Below, piece by piece: positions 48,556 through 60,899 of a DNA stretch of 64,000 bases (positions within the stretch are counted from its first letter, which is position 1; the number at the start of each line of letters is the position of its first letter). Source of the stretch: Microvelia longipes (lineage: Eukaryota; Arthropoda; Insecta; Hemiptera; Veliidae); assembly GCA_018340805.1 (NCBI GenBank), contig JACMZG010001914.1, positions 20,013,742-20,077,741 of the forward strand. The letters run 5' to 3'. Made by a program: the position numbers and the translations under genes. The notes under the pieces are model-generated. The model made no database searches. It worked only from the letters and a program-made list of their open reading frames with translations, and was not told the DNA's origin.

Positions 48556-48733
48556 ATAGTATGACACACGGTTAAAATCAGATGACAGCGTGGGAAAATA
48601 ATGTTGAGGAGAACCAATGAGGTTTGTCTGATATGAAATTATGGGCGTGGCTTAACATCCAGGATTAACCTCATTAGATCCCTCGCATTATTTTTCCACG
48701 CTGTCAACTTATTTTAACCGTGTATCATACTAT
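48556..48733. mobile_element. MITE family D, complete copy
   Basis: About 178 bp. Terminal inverted repeats of about 45 bp begin TAGTATGACACACGGTTAAAA at the left and end with the reverse complement (TTTTAACCGTGTATCATACTA). Both ends are flanked by TA, which would suit a Tc1/mariner-type TA duplication. The interior has AACCAATGAGG and GGGCGTGGCTTAACAT, shared with 35955-36110. No coding capacity. Confidence 0.8.
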
Positions 48734-51700
48734 AACTATCTTGGTCTTATAATATCTGTGTTAAACTAAAGCCTCAAGACTTGTATGGTGCTTACGGCAA
48801 ATAGACAGAAGCCCTCAAGCTTAGATTTACTTATCTTTGTTGTCTATAGCCAGCTAATAATAATCAAAATAGAGTTAAACTTATCTGTATCGTATCTGTT
48901 ACTTAACTGTATCGAATTTGAAGTTCGCAATAATAAATAGTTACGGAATATCCGTTTAATTATTTACATTTCGGTTTCAATTATATGATCAAAGTGACAC
49001 ATTGCGTATTGTTGTAACGGGTCTCGTAAAATTATTTGAATTATGTTTTAGTATCGAATTTAAAGTGTGTAATGGCGATTTGTTTGAGCAGAAAATCATT
49101 TCACTGCGATTTCAATGTGAATAGATTTAATCTGACCTCAGATGTTATCAGAGCTCTAGAACAGCCACTCGGCTATTATAGAGCCAAAAAATAACTACTT
49201 GATGCATATGAAAATAGAAATTGTTTCATCACTAAACAAGAAGCAATTTGTTTATTAATTTTTACTCTTGTTTTCATAGTATTCCCCTGCTTCAAAATGC
49301 CCCAGGCGTCCATTCTATTTTAATAAGTTTTCTCCAGATAATAACTTTATTTATAATAATATTAAAAATTGAAAAAGCAACAAAAATAAAGTCTGTTAAA
49401 AGCATAATTTATATTATTTTACTTTTTTTATAAAATAAAGTTATTTTACCAACAATTGTTTAATTTGGTTTTCTATTGGTTTGAAAATAAAGCAAATATT
49501 TTTCATGCAAACTTTTAATGATTTATATCATTATAAGTTTGTTTTGAGTAATTTTGACAGTCGATTTTTTTAAATAGTAGATTATGTAAGAAGACTATAA
49601 AATTGGATTTTGTTTCTGCGAAAATTTGTTTATTGGCGAGCTAAAGGAGACAATAATTAATTTTCAAAGTAAATTTTTACAGCCAGCGGACGTAAAAAAA
49701 TATTAACGCCTTAACAATGAAATTGTTTTTACTGACATCTTTGAGGGAGTTAAGTAAGCACTTATATAGGCACTTTACAGTCGCCTATAAAAATAGTTTA
49801 TATATTGCCTCCCTACTTTGTTCATTGTTTGTTTATCCTTTTATTTTCTTTCGATTTCCTTTTAATTTCTTATTGAACATTTTTAAATGAATACAATTGA
49901 AGTAAAACTGTGGTTGTGTCTTAACTCTCTGCACCTGCGCTCTTGTGCTTCCTTTCATTTGAAAAATATTAAATAATTTATGATCGAAATTGTATTTAAA
50001 CTTTTATTGAACCTCTTATAGTTTAAAAGAAAATATTATTTTGAATCCTATTAACTGAGAACTCAGCAAAATCTCTACAACCGACCAGAATGATAGTTTT
50101 CAGCCAAGAATATTGGTTCTTTAAATTTGTAAGATCTTTTTTTGGTTAAGTTTTATAATGGTCTATAAAAATAATAAATTAAATTAAACAAAACCTTTAT
50201 AATTAGTATGTATTGTTAATACTATATTATTAGAAACTCGTTTAAGATAGGCCCTTTCTTACATGGGCCAAAGGGCAGTCGACTCTGGTAGAGTTAGTAA
50301 TTCTAAACTGTCTGACGACTAACACAACACTCTCGTATCCAGACCGAGACTGCCTACGAGTACTCATTCTTCCAAGTACCTGGGCCTAGCCCTAACAGTC
50401 TCACATCTGTAAGAAAAGGTCCTCAGACTAGCCATAAATAACAACTCAATCTTATAAAAGAGTAACTCAGATCTCATCATATTCTTATAATTATAATCAG
50501 ACTTAATCTACTTAATAAGAGTCCTTAATCTTAATACTAGTGATGCTTCCATGACTAATCCTTTTATATCTAACAATATATGTTGAAACCTCTAATTATC
50601 TGAACTTTTTTCTGGTGCCATTTGGTACAAACTATTGATATTTTACTTTTATTACACACCAACGTTTCATTTAGTGAATACAATAATTAATTGTTTTATT
50701 GTTATTAGCTTAATATTAAACTTTTATTGTATCTGGTATACACCAATATTGTGTATTGTAAAACTTACGTTAAACTTTTTTGTTTTAAATTATATCAAAA
50801 ATTTATATAATTAGTTCTGTTATTAATTTTAATTTCGGTTTATAATAATCGCACGTAAAAAATTCATCCGATTTCCATATAATTTGAAACCTTCCTCTAA
50901 AAATATATGAGACATCTTGATTTTATGTTTTTCCTAAGAACCTTTAAAAAGTTCTACAAAACTAAATAAAGATATTTCGGGGGACTGCCAGGTCCCAAAA
51001 AAGTATTGGTTTAAAAAAGTAGAACAGCACAAATGAAAAAAGTACATATTTGTTTTTCTTTTGATTATCTGGAAAGGAAAAACAAAATGAAAACTTCGTA
51101 GGCGAGTAGGGAGAGATGGAGGAAATGTCTGCCCTTTCCGTAGTAAAAGATAAATTAAAATTTTAGCCTTGAAAGAGAAAAATATTTTACAAATTTACTT
51201 GTCTTCTTTAATAGTTTATTTTTTCTCTTTATTTTATTTTTTAAATTTATCTTTTATGTTTTATTTGCTTTAATTTTATATTTGTTTTTAGTGCTTGGTT
51301 AGTTTTTATTTGTTAAATATAACATTTTTATTTTTCTGTAGTATCTTTATTTCTCTTGATTTTACTTTAACTAATTGCGAAATATGGTCTTTTACATTAC
51401 CATGGAAATGTTATTGATTTTACTTATTTTTCTTTCTATCGTCTGAAAATAGGGGCATGGTAAACCTAATACCCATGAAACCTAAGGAGACTTTCGTCGA
51501 ATTTTAAGTTTTGGCTCCATAAGTCGTTTGTACATAATTTTGTTTACAAATGTGCACTAAAGTTTAACAAAGTATGTCTATTTATTTTATTTGATGTATT
51601 TAGATTTACTGTATTTTATGTACTATGTTCATTGATTTACTTAAAAATACTCATTGATTTGCTTAAAAATACTTGATTTAAGTTGTAAATTAGTGCTTCT

Positions 51701-52371
51701 CATGTTTGTGGGCCTACTTAAGAATTAATCAAGCTTAATTGTAGCTTAAACATTGTATTTTTAGTTTTATCGTTAATAAACCTTTTTATATGTTTTTTGT
51801 CCAATCAAGTAAAATTCTTTTGAGGAATTTTCTGTTCCAATTATTTTCACCTCCATTTTCTTTGATATTATTTTTTAATTAAATTATTTTATTAGGTTAG
51901 CTTAGTTTATATTAGTTTTACTCGGTGAGGGTCATGTTATTTGTTTCATCGAGATGACCCAGTTGAGTAAAGCAAATAAATGGATATATCCTGCTGGTGG
52001 GAGTAATATACAGAGTGATACATTTTAAATATATCGCCCTGCATTCTCAGCTCCGTTAGGAGCTATTGCAATAAAATTGATATCAACCCCCCTTAAGTCG
52101 ACCACTAGGAGTTTAAATCTCTAATATTTTTTTTAATCGTCTAGTATGTATGGTAATCTGATTACCTAATGTGTTTTTCTTCGGTAACTTTAAAATGTTA
52201 AATTGGAACATAATATTATATGAATCCTTTTTGAAATTGTGTCCTTTTTATATCCTTTATATCATTATATCCTTTTCAATTTGATACCAATATCGCTGAC
52301 TTCCGATATTGAATTAGAAGTGTATTAGAAGGTGAATTTCGGTGAACTATAGTAAGCTTATTATTATTAAT
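48734..52371. other. No gene recognised; AT-rich spacer
   Basis: A GC-richer patch at 50250-50420 (GGGCCAAAGGGCAGTCGACTC and following) has no identifiable content. A TATATCCTGCTGGT..GGGAGTAA motif occurs near 51985 and, altered, near 52797 and 52845. Confidence 0.45.
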
Positions 52372-52467
52372 CAAGATAATTTTATGAGGTAGTGGTCAGA
52401 TAGGTATAAAAACACCTATCTTTTTATCTTTATACCTATCTGACCACTACCTCATAAAATTATCTTG
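52372..52467. other. Perfect 39-bp hairpin with 18-base loop
   Basis: The left arm 52372-52410 is the exact reverse complement of 52429-52467. The loop itself contains ACACCTATCTTTTTATC, which resembles the arm sequence. No terminal repeats or target duplication recognised. Confidence 0.9.
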
Positions 52468-53963
52468 TTTAAATAGTTTGTTCAATAATTTTATATTAGT
52501 CTTATTATTAATTATAAATGGGTCTTTATGTATGCTAAACGATAGCTCGAAACAAAATTACCGGAATTTAATAATATTGATATTAAATTGTTTGAAATAC
52601 GACACAGTTTTTGAAATAAATAATATAAAGGTATGCTCCAATTTAAATGTTTATAGTTACCGTAGTAAAACACATTTTGGTAATTAGGTTACCCTTTATG
52701 CCAAACTATTACCAAAGAAATAATTGGGTATTTGAACTTTCAGTGGTCAACTTAGTGAGGGTAGATACCATTTTTATCACAATGCTAGTTTGAATATATT
52801 CTGCTTGTGGGAGTAAAATATCCTCCCAATCTGAATAATATATCCTGCTGGTCTAAGTAATGTATTATAATACAATGAACATTATAAGAAGAAACTTCGT
52901 ATTGGTCCAGCTTAGTTTTATACTGACTTCTTTGGGTTGAGTCGTTTGGCAATTATTAAATAATAATGCTAAAATTTTATAAAATATTTAGGAATGAAAA
53001 GAAATGCTCAAATACATTTTAGTCAAAACATTTTAGGTTTTTTATATGTCCTTCCACGAGCATTTCATTGGATCTGAAAATTCCAATTCCTTCGAAAACT
53101 AAGTGAAAAAATTCTTCGCGAGTTATTCGAATGAATAAAGAACGGGAGAAGGGGGGGGGGTGAAAGAAAGCCAATAAGAATACCAACAGGTTCTGAATAA
53201 TGATGTAGAATGTCTCCTGTCCTCAATATTCCAAACCTAATTCTATTCCTTCTTCCTTCCTCCTTCAGCCATTCTTTCCTCCTCCTTCATACCTCAATTC
53301 AGTCCTAATCCAGAATACGCCTCAAGCTATCTCCGTCACCTACTAACACTCTTATAGTCTCTATCTTAGACTGCCACCAGTATTTTTTAACTTTCTCATT
53401 TCTTTATTGCCTAAAGCAATTCCAAAGTACATCGGTGCTTTTTTATTTTTCATTCTATTTTTGAGAAAATGTTATATTTTTTTCGCATAATTGTTTCCTT
53501 ATTTTTTGTTCTATAAAATTTTTGAATGAATCTCTTTTTTTACATTATAATGTTTGAACTTCTTTTAAACAGACTATATTGGAACGTTGTAGTAGTATTT
53601 CTTATTACTTATTATTTGTGTTGATTATTTTAGGTTGGTAAAATAATTTGACTAAAAAATATTTCGAGGTACCACTTTACCGGTTTTAAAGGGTACTTTA
53701 GAAATTTTCATTCGGGACATAATCTGTTTGGATACCTTATCACCTTATATACAAGAATGCCTTCAAACTCGCTTCGTCCAAGAGCTAGGCCTAAAAAATG
53801 TTACTCATTTTATACTACTTCAAACTAATTTTTTCTGAAAATATACCTTAAATTATGATGGAAAAACATAGTGTACCTATCTATAGTGGAGCCCTTCATA
53901 TAAATGCTCTCGCTCAAAATATTAGAAAATCGCACAGATTTCAGTTTTCTTGCAATAAGTGGT

Positions 53964-54022
53964 TCCCTGTGGGTCGTGTGTAAAATATTTAATCATCATG
54001 TTTTACACCCGACCCACAGGGA
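53964..54022. other. 22-bp hairpin with one mismatch
   Basis: Arms TCCCTGTGGGTCGTGTGTAA and its reverse complement with one change, 15-base AT-rich loop. Confidence 0.85.
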
Positions 54023-54144
54023 GTCCATTTTTTAATGGATGCAATTTCCCTTAAAACGATTTTTCTTTCATCAAAATCGGATTTATGACATTTAACAATC
54101 TTAGTAATCTCTTAGCTACTTAGTAATCTGACAAAATAAAACAT

Positions 54145-54265
54145 TGTATAGAACATGAAGGAATTTACTTGTGCCAAATTTTAATTTAATTGGATTTTTA
54201 ATGAACACATGTCATGAGATAAAAATTGAACTAATACTGATATTTAAATTAAACATAACGCCATT
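54145..54265 (+). repeat. Fragment of interspersed repeat family B
   Basis: TGTGCCAAATTTTAATTTAATTGG, ACACATGTCATGAGATAAAAATTG and AACTAATACTGATAT match 18045-18160 in order. Confidence 0.5.
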
Positions 54266-55108
54266 AAACCAGTTTTGTTGAGAAAAATTTATTAATGATG
54301 AAAATTAATAGAAAATGTGGTAGGGTTCAAAATGGTATATAAAACTAGTTGTTTAAAAATACATAACAATATCTACTATTTTCTTTGGTATTAAAAATAT
54401 GAAGTGATTTTGATGTCAACAGAAATGGATTACTTTTAATTTAAGATAGTAAAGCGGCTGAAGTGAAGGAACAATAAGTCTTTTCAACTGAAAAAAACAT
54501 CACCTCTTGCATCCCACGTTTGTTTTCTTATTCAACCTATGACAATCTCACATCTTTTCACTTTTGTATTTCCTCGGGTTTCCATTGGGATGTAAATAAC
54601 ATTCAGGGTCAGGAGACGAGACTGTAAAAAGAACTTACGACGCAAGGAGTAGAAAAAGAGTTTTTCTTTTGCTTTGTTTTATTATGAATTTCTTTTATCT
54701 TTCATTTATATTTCTTTTAACTATTCGTAGGCTGTTTTCTAAAGACACCAGTTAAAGACGTTTAAATTAATTTTGTCAGTTGTTCACTATCGTGAAAAAA
54801 CTGTGATAAGTCATTTAGAAGTGCTTTAGTGGAGTGGCTGAAAACCCTTGGTTTGTTGAGAAAAGCGAAGACATTTCAGAATTAAGCATTAAGAGACTTT
54901 AAGGTCGATATACTTAGGGTGTCGCTTTAAAGGTTTTCTTTTTTATCCTTGAAAAAATACATTTTTGACATAAAAGACGTCATTAGAAATATTTTAGGGA
55001 ATTTTCATGGAAACATTACGCTTATTAGTAGCTAAGGTTGTTCGGATGACTGAGATAAAGCAGGGGTGATCCTTTCCGATTAGGCCCCTGATTCAATATT
55101 TGTATATA
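54266..55108. other. No gene recognised
   Basis: AT-rich spacer up to the TA flank of the next transposon. Confidence 0.45.
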
Positions 55109-57883
55109 CAGGGTGGTCCAGCTAAGAAGGACAAGACCTTTTTCTCGGAAACTATGACAGCTAGAAGGATGCGGTTTTCGGCGTTGGATTCAATGTAATA
55201 GTGAGCAGACGAGAAAAATCCGTTTTCGGGCGCGCTTCGCGCCTGTCATAGAGATGTTAATGCTAACTTTTTTAATTTTATAGTTAGGTAAAAAAGTTCA
55301 TTCTTTAAAGAATGAAAAATAAGGAAGATTAGTGGAGATTGCATCAAAATCGGACAATTTTTAACCGAGCTATGATGAAAAAACATTTTTTTTAAATTTA
55401 GCTCACTTCGGCGCCATTTTGGATGATGTTGCATTTAAATAAAATTTATTATATGGACATATTTTTAAACTAGAAACATTGCTTTAATAAAAGAATGTCA
55501 AAAGTTTTAATTCTAACCTCAGTTTTAGGTGTAAAATAGTCGTTAAACATAACAAAAACAAAAAAAAATATGGTTTTTCTAAGATACCATGAAAAGTAAG
55601 ATAGGGAGCTATAGTTTTTATGGTTTGTACACTTAGCCAACATAAAAAGCAACAAAATGAGTCCAATTTTAACAAATTCGCTTCACTATTTTAAAAGTTA
55701 TTACTAATAAATCTCTTAAAATTGCCAAAAATGGAAATATTTTTTATAGTTTACCACCATATTGTTGATATTTAATGGAACTGCAACGTCATCATACCTT
55801 ATGATCTTTATTGCAGCTTGTATTAGGATTCCAGAACGCCTAAAACACTTATTTTTGTTTATTGGTTGTGGAGGAATTACAATTATGGTGATTTTCGTCA
55901 ATCGTAGAATGCAGATTAGAGGTACCTTGCAAAAACCAAGTAAAATTCTTCATAAACGTTAATAAAAAATTGATTTTGATGATAACTACTTCGTTTCTAG
56001 GGGTGAAGGACCAATAAATACCAAATCGCACAACTAGACTGTAAAGTGATATTTTACTGCTGCGGAAATTTGTTTATTAACGACAATGAAACCAGCCAAT
56101 TTTATTTCCGGAGCAATAAATTATCATTATTTATACTATTTACGTTTAGTTGCGCATTTATTAAAAAAAAGTTGATTCTTTGTATGAATAATTTGATTTA
56201 ACTTAATTGAAAGAAATTAAAACACAAGATTGATAAATAATCATTCATACTTTTACAAAATTAAGGTAAAAAAATATGAGGACCTACGGCCTAGGTGGAT
56301 GGGGACCTACGGCTCAATTAGGTGGCCATCAAGGTCACCGGACTTGACCCTACACGATTTTTCCGATGCGATATTTAAAGGACAACGTATTTAAAAGTAG
56401 AACTGTTAAAGTGGAAGACTACAAAATTGAGCATTGAGCAAAGTATTCCCTATAGAGTCTTGTATAAAGCGACGCAAGATGAAGTTATTTATCTGTTTTA
56501 TGCAGAGGGGTTCCATTTTGAGCAAAATCTAAAATAATATTTTATTTTATGATTTTTCAAAAATATTATCTTTTCTTTGTCATCAATTATACTATTGTCT
56601 TATTATTTGTAGAGTTACGTTCAGTTAACCCATATTTAATTATAAATATTTTATTAAATTTCCGCAGCATGAATATCACTTTTCAGTCTATTGTGTGATT
56701 TCTATTTAAAATCACGTGGGGTCAAGTCGTGACCCTGAGCCACCTAATTAGCTGTAGGTCACCGTATATTTTACCTTAATTTGTAAAATATGATGATTAT
56801 TTATCATCTTGTTTTAAATCTTTAAACTAAGTTAAATCAAATTATTCATACAAAAAATCGTCTTTTAATAAATGCGCAACTAAACAAATAGTATAAATAA
56901 TGATATTTATTGCTCCGGATAATAAATTGCTGGTTTCATTGTCGTTAATAAACAAATTTCCGCAGCAGAAAAATATCACTTTTACAGTCTAGTTGTGTCG
57001 ATTTGGTATTATTGTCCTTCACCCCTAGAACGAAGTAGTTATCATCAAAATCAATTTTTTATTAACGTTTATGAAGAATTTTACTGGTTTTTGCAATGTA
57101 CCTCTAATCTGCATTCTACGATTGACAAAATCACCATAATTGTAATTCCTCCACAAATAAACAAAAATAAGTGTTTTAGGCGTTCTGGAATCCAAAAAGC
57201 TGCAATAAAGATCATAAGGTATGATGACGTTGCAGTTCCATTAATATATCAACAATATGTGGTAAACTATAAAAAAATATTCCATTTTGGCAATTTTAAG
57301 AATTTATTATAATAACTTTTGAAATGTGAAGCGAATTTGTTAAAATGGACTCATTTTTGCTTTTTATGTGGCTAAGTGTAACAAACCATAAAAACTATAG
57401 CTCCCTATCTTACTTTTCATGGTATCTTAGAAAAACCATATTTTTTGTTTGTTATGTATAACACTATTTACACCTAAAACTGAGGTTAGATTAAACTTTT
57501 GACATTCTTTATTAAAGCAATGTTCTAGTTTAAAAATATGTCCATATAATAAATTTATTTAAATGCACATCATCCAAAAATGGCGCCGAAGTGAGCTAAA
57601 TTTAAAAAAAAGTTTTCATCATAGCTCGGTTAAAAATTGTCCGATTTGTGCAATCTCACTAATCTTCCTTATTTTTCATTCTTTAAAGAACAAAAAAATT
57701 CCCTATACCTAACTATAAAATTAAAAAAGTTAGCATTAACATCTCTATGACAGGCGCGAAGCGCGCCCGAAAACGGATTTTTTCTCGTCTGTCACTATTA
57801 CATTGAATCCAACGCCGAAAACCACATCCTTCTAGCTGTCATAGTTTCCGAGAAAAAGGTCTTTGTCCTCTAAGCTGGACCCC

Positions 57884-57886
<3 letters not shown>
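55109..57886. mobile_element. Tc1/mariner-like (DDE) transposon with kilobase-long inverted arms
   Basis: The ends are CAGGGTGGTCCAGCT.. at 55109 and its inverted match ..AGCTGGACCCCCTG at 57886, both flanked by TA. The arms (about 55109-56090 and 56940-57886) are inverted copies of each other throughout, with perhaps 90% identity. Inverted similarity resumes further in (56270-56360 against 56690-56785). The centre keeps the end of a transposase gene. Sequence after that gene's end (56640-56710) matches the right arm, so both arms appear to be the same original 3' end of the element, duplicated in inverted orientation. Confidence 0.85.
56318..56536 (+). pseudogene. Remnant of a DDE (IS630/Tc1/mariner) transposase, C-terminal end
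   Basis: RWPSRSPDLT is followed by a decayed HDF segment. It is the well-known conserved stretch (W-P-x-R-S-P-D-L-T-P-x-D-F-F) just before the third catalytic acidic residue region in insect elements of this type. A stop follows at about 56399. In another frame the sequence runs to EGFHFEQNLK and a stop, matching the usual GGHFEH-type C-terminus. The N-terminal DNA-binding part and first catalytic residues are missing. It cannot be functional. Confidence 0.75.
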
Positions 57887-57939
<53 letters not shown>

Positions 57940-58110
57940 TATATATAATATATATATATATATTATTATATATTTATAATATATTATTATTTATAAGGAT
58001 GCCAAACTTAATAGACCCTTCACTCCCCCTCCTCCCTCTACCTCTGTTATCCAAACAACCCCATAAGCGTAATTTTCAATATGAAAATTAATATATCTTG
58101 TCAAGGTTTT
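57887..58110 (+). repeat. TA microsatellite and family C-like tail
   Basis: TA tract at 57887-57965. Then AGGATGCCAAACTTAATAG..CCTCTGTTATCCAAACAACC..TTTTCAATATGAAAATT, matching 21730-21840. The DDE transposon inserted at, or next to, this TA tract. Confidence 0.6.
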
Positions 58111-58969
58111 TTCTAAGTTATTTTAATAATAAAAATAATGCTCGTTAAGAGTCTTTCGGCTCATCATGGATAACCCCTGCGAGAACCACCTAAGCTGATA
58201 GTAGCAAACCTTACGATCCAGTAGTATTTAAAAGTTGGCGACCTTTTATTTGTAGAGTAATCTATGTTAACTAAGATGGATTGTTCCACTTAAGTGACGT
58301 AACTGGGATGTGAACCCCAGACCTTTGATCCTCTAACGACCTAGACAAGGGACACTGCTAAAGGTAATATAATTTAGAACATAACAAGCCTTCTATATAT
58401 GTATAGGGAGATCCATTAAATAAATAATTGATATATTTCCACAAAGCGCTAAGTTACAAATTAAAACCAAATATTGTAAAAAATCAAAAATAACTAAAAA
58501 ACCCATGCAAATTACAATTTTAAAAAGTAGGAGAAAATAGTGTTCAAAGGGTGGACTCCAAAAATGTTTACAAAAATTAGATCTTCCGTCCATCCTTTGG
58601 ACGGAAGTGTGATTACTTCCGTAATGATTTACATGGTAAGTAGGGATAGGCAGTAGGGATAGGGAATAGGCGATAATAACAAATAAACGAAATTTCTGAA
58701 TTTTTATAATGTTGAATAAAAATTGTGTTTTCAAACCCTGCTGGCTTTCTTTTAGTCTTACAATTGCGAGTCGTATTTTAACCCTTAAAGTTCGGCTCAG
58801 CACAATAATTCCAGATCAAACATGGTTAGCAGTTTTAAAAGTTTTTTTTTACTTTTACGTTTACCTAATATTTGTATAAATAAATGCTGATGATAAAATA
58901 TTAATTTTGATGATAAAATTGTTTATTATTATTATAATTATTGATAAATAAAACGCTGAACTGTGGAGT
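58111..58969. other. No gene recognised
   Basis: A 136-codon frame on the minus strand (58393-58803) is Ile/Leu/Phe-rich, has no recognisable domain and spans a hairpin (58583-58607, CTTCCGTCCA stem), so I do not call it a gene. Confidence 0.5.
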
Positions 58970-59019
58970 AAATGATTAAATATAAAACAACAGTCTCTCT
59001 CCACTAAATATAAATTATT

Positions 59020-59062
59020 TGCAGAGCGCTTCAACTGTAAACAGGCCATCATCAGTTGCTAC
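59020..59062 (-). ncRNA. Degraded hammerhead ribozyme of the Penelope-like element
   Basis: The minus strand reads CUGAUGA, then UGGCCUGUUUACAGUU, then GAAGCGCUC. CUGAUGA, a UUUA-looped helix II remnant and GAA are recognisable in the order of the hammerheads reported in Penelope-like flanking repeats. A15.1 is G instead of A, and helix II no longer pairs fully. Probably inactive. Confidence 0.6.
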
Positions 59063-59345
59063 AAAACAATGTAAAAGATAAATAAAATAATAATATAACA
59101 ATATAACCAAAATAAACAAAAGTACAAGTCAAAAAAATAAAAAAGAAATACAAATAAATAAAAACAAAAAGAACATACCGGTGAGGTGCGAAAGAAACGT
59201 TAAAAATTAAACGGTTTGTTTCATTTGAGACAGAGGTTTAAATCTGACTGAGTTTGGGGCGTTAGCCAGCGTTGCGCATAACTACAGACGCCCCCCATTT
59301 CCCCCGTTTATTGATAAACTTGCTCCTCTAGATTCTCTTTGTTCC

Positions 59346-59690
59346 TCAGATCTCCAACTTTCCAAAGAGGTCATCTTGACATCCTTTAGGCAGCACATGC
59401 AATAGAGCAACTTCATGCGCTCCTGAAGTATGATTCTCTTCAGTAACGAGCTTATAAAAACTACTTGCTTTTTGAGACAAGTGTTCGGCAAACCTGGTGA
59501 TACACTGTCTCCCGGTCTGCCCTGTGTAACATGAACCACATTCCCCGCATTTGATCGTGTAAACACCAGATTTCTCGGCCATATCTATTGGGTGTTTACA
59601 ACGTGAAAAAACATTACGTAAAGAGTGAATATTCTTAAAATCGATGTTGCGGCCATTGTGCTTTATTACTTTGCCTATTTGCTCAGAAAT
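59346..59690 (-). pseudogene. Penelope-like element GIY-YIG endonuclease (fragment)
   Basis: The open frame runs from about 59690 through a Met at 59582, ending at 59346. The linker (IGKVIKHNGRNIDFKN) is followed by GVYTIKCGECGSCYTGQTGR. GVY and YTG are the GIY and YIG elements, the Arg of TGR is the catalytic position, and EH follows about 12 residues later. The paired cysteines before YTG are typical of Penelope-like endonucleases. The domain nicks the target to prime reverse transcription. The tail is cut by a stop at 59346, and a neighbouring frame continues to 59282. Confidence 0.85.
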
Positions 59691-59761
59691 ACGTCAGTAT
59701 GGTAGTGATCTCCAAGGAAAAACTGATGGTTGCACGCTGTCTCACTAACCTATTATGAAAT

Positions 59762-59932
59762 ATCTAGAGCTTTTTTACGCTGCCTCTTACTATTATTTTA
59801 TTAAAAATTAGAGTCGTAACCGTTAGAAGTAGCAACTTGGCGAATAATATTAATCTCTTGTATACTCTGCATTCAACTTAAAGGCGTTCTTAATAAGCGA
59901 CTGATAAAAGCATTAAAAGAAGCCACTTTTTG
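59762..59932 (-). pseudogene. Penelope-like element reverse-transcriptase thumb (fragment)
   Basis: In pieces of shifting frame the minus strand encodes KVASFNAFISRLLRTPL and then EINIIRQVATSNGYDS, typical of the region after the palm in Penelope-like reverse transcriptases. Interrupted by frame changes and stops. No catalytic YxDD segment is present. Confidence 0.65.
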
Positions 59933-60025
59933 GGCTGTTTGCAGTTTGAAAGCCGGCTCTGTAAATAAATTTTATATTTAGTGGAGAGACTGTTGTTTAT
60001 ATTTATTATAATTATCGCTTTGTTC

Positions 60026-60544
60026 GTATAAATTATCTAAAATATAAGGTTATCTTATATTTAAGTCTTTAAGAATTCAGCTAAGTTATAATATGCAATT
60101 TTTTTTTACATATTATAACTAGGTTGAGATTTTTTGTCTTCAAAACTTGATGCTTCATTTTAGAAGCTTTAAAGCCTTACTTAATACTTTGCGAGTAGTT
60201 TGGTAGGCAAAGTCTGTCTTAAGTTTCTTTTGTGAAGTTGCTCTTACTTGGAAAAAAGTTTTAGCTCTAGTACTTAATGCAACATTATGACTACAAAGTC
60301 ATCGTCTAAACTTTGAAGAAACCATTAACAGTACAAAATGTTACTTTAAATTTTCTTGAATCGTTGAAATAAGACGGACGAAATACTCTTACCAGGGGAG
60401 TCTTTAGAAGAATTTAACTGGGCTAAAACTGTAAATTAATTTACTGCTTGCCATTCCGAGGGTAATTTTCTCTTTGGTTTATAATACATTTGTAGCAATT
60501 TACGTTTGACATTCCGTCTAGTAAATTTTCTATTTGTATCGTTT
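60026..60544. other. No gene recognised
   Basis: AT-rich spacer between the Penelope-like remnant and the next repeat end. Confidence 0.45.
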
Positions 60545-60754
60545 TTAGCGAATTTTCAAGGAAAAAAATAGCTTATGAGGTTAGAGTAATAGAGGGGGGT
60601 AGGGGTGTGGGGTTGATTTTTGAAGGAGGGACTCACTTATCAAGATATATAAATATTTGTATAGGTTTATTAGGTTATATTATATGTATGTATGTATAAT
60701 ATGTATATATATAATATATAATATATATATATAATATATATAATATTATATATA

Positions 60755-60816
<62 letters not shown>

Positions 60817-60830
60817 TATATGAACCGTCG
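60545..60830 (-). repeat. Family C 3' end with TA and CATA microsatellites
   Basis: Minus strand: a CATA tract (60785-60810), TA tract (60700-60780), TTGATAAGTGAGTCCCTCC, a C-rich stretch, CCTCATAAGCTATTTTTTTCC, and the end TTGAAAATTCGCTAA at 60545. Same order as 3048-3270. Confidence 0.6.
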
Positions 60831-60899
60831 ATATACCCTGTAGGCATGTACCTTAGAACTTAGGCTTAATGAGTGCTCCTATAGGGTTAAGATCAAACA

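Larger units (their letters stand above)
58970..60025 (-). mobile_element. Penelope-like element remnant
   Basis: Fragment of a Penelope-like retroelement on the minus strand: reverse-transcriptase thumb, GIY-YIG endonuclease, then a non-coding 3' region with a hammerhead-like motif. It is bordered by inverted copies of one sequence. CCACTAAATATAAA..TTTGCAGAGC is at 59001-59025 on the plus strand; its counterpart is on the opposite strand at 59958-60005. Such flanking repeats in direct or inverted order are usual for this group. The core of the polymerase is absent. Confidence 0.85.

Noticed and set aside
58393..58803. 136-codon frame on the minus strand
   Set aside because: No domain, hydrophobic AT-driven composition, and it runs through a DNA hairpin.
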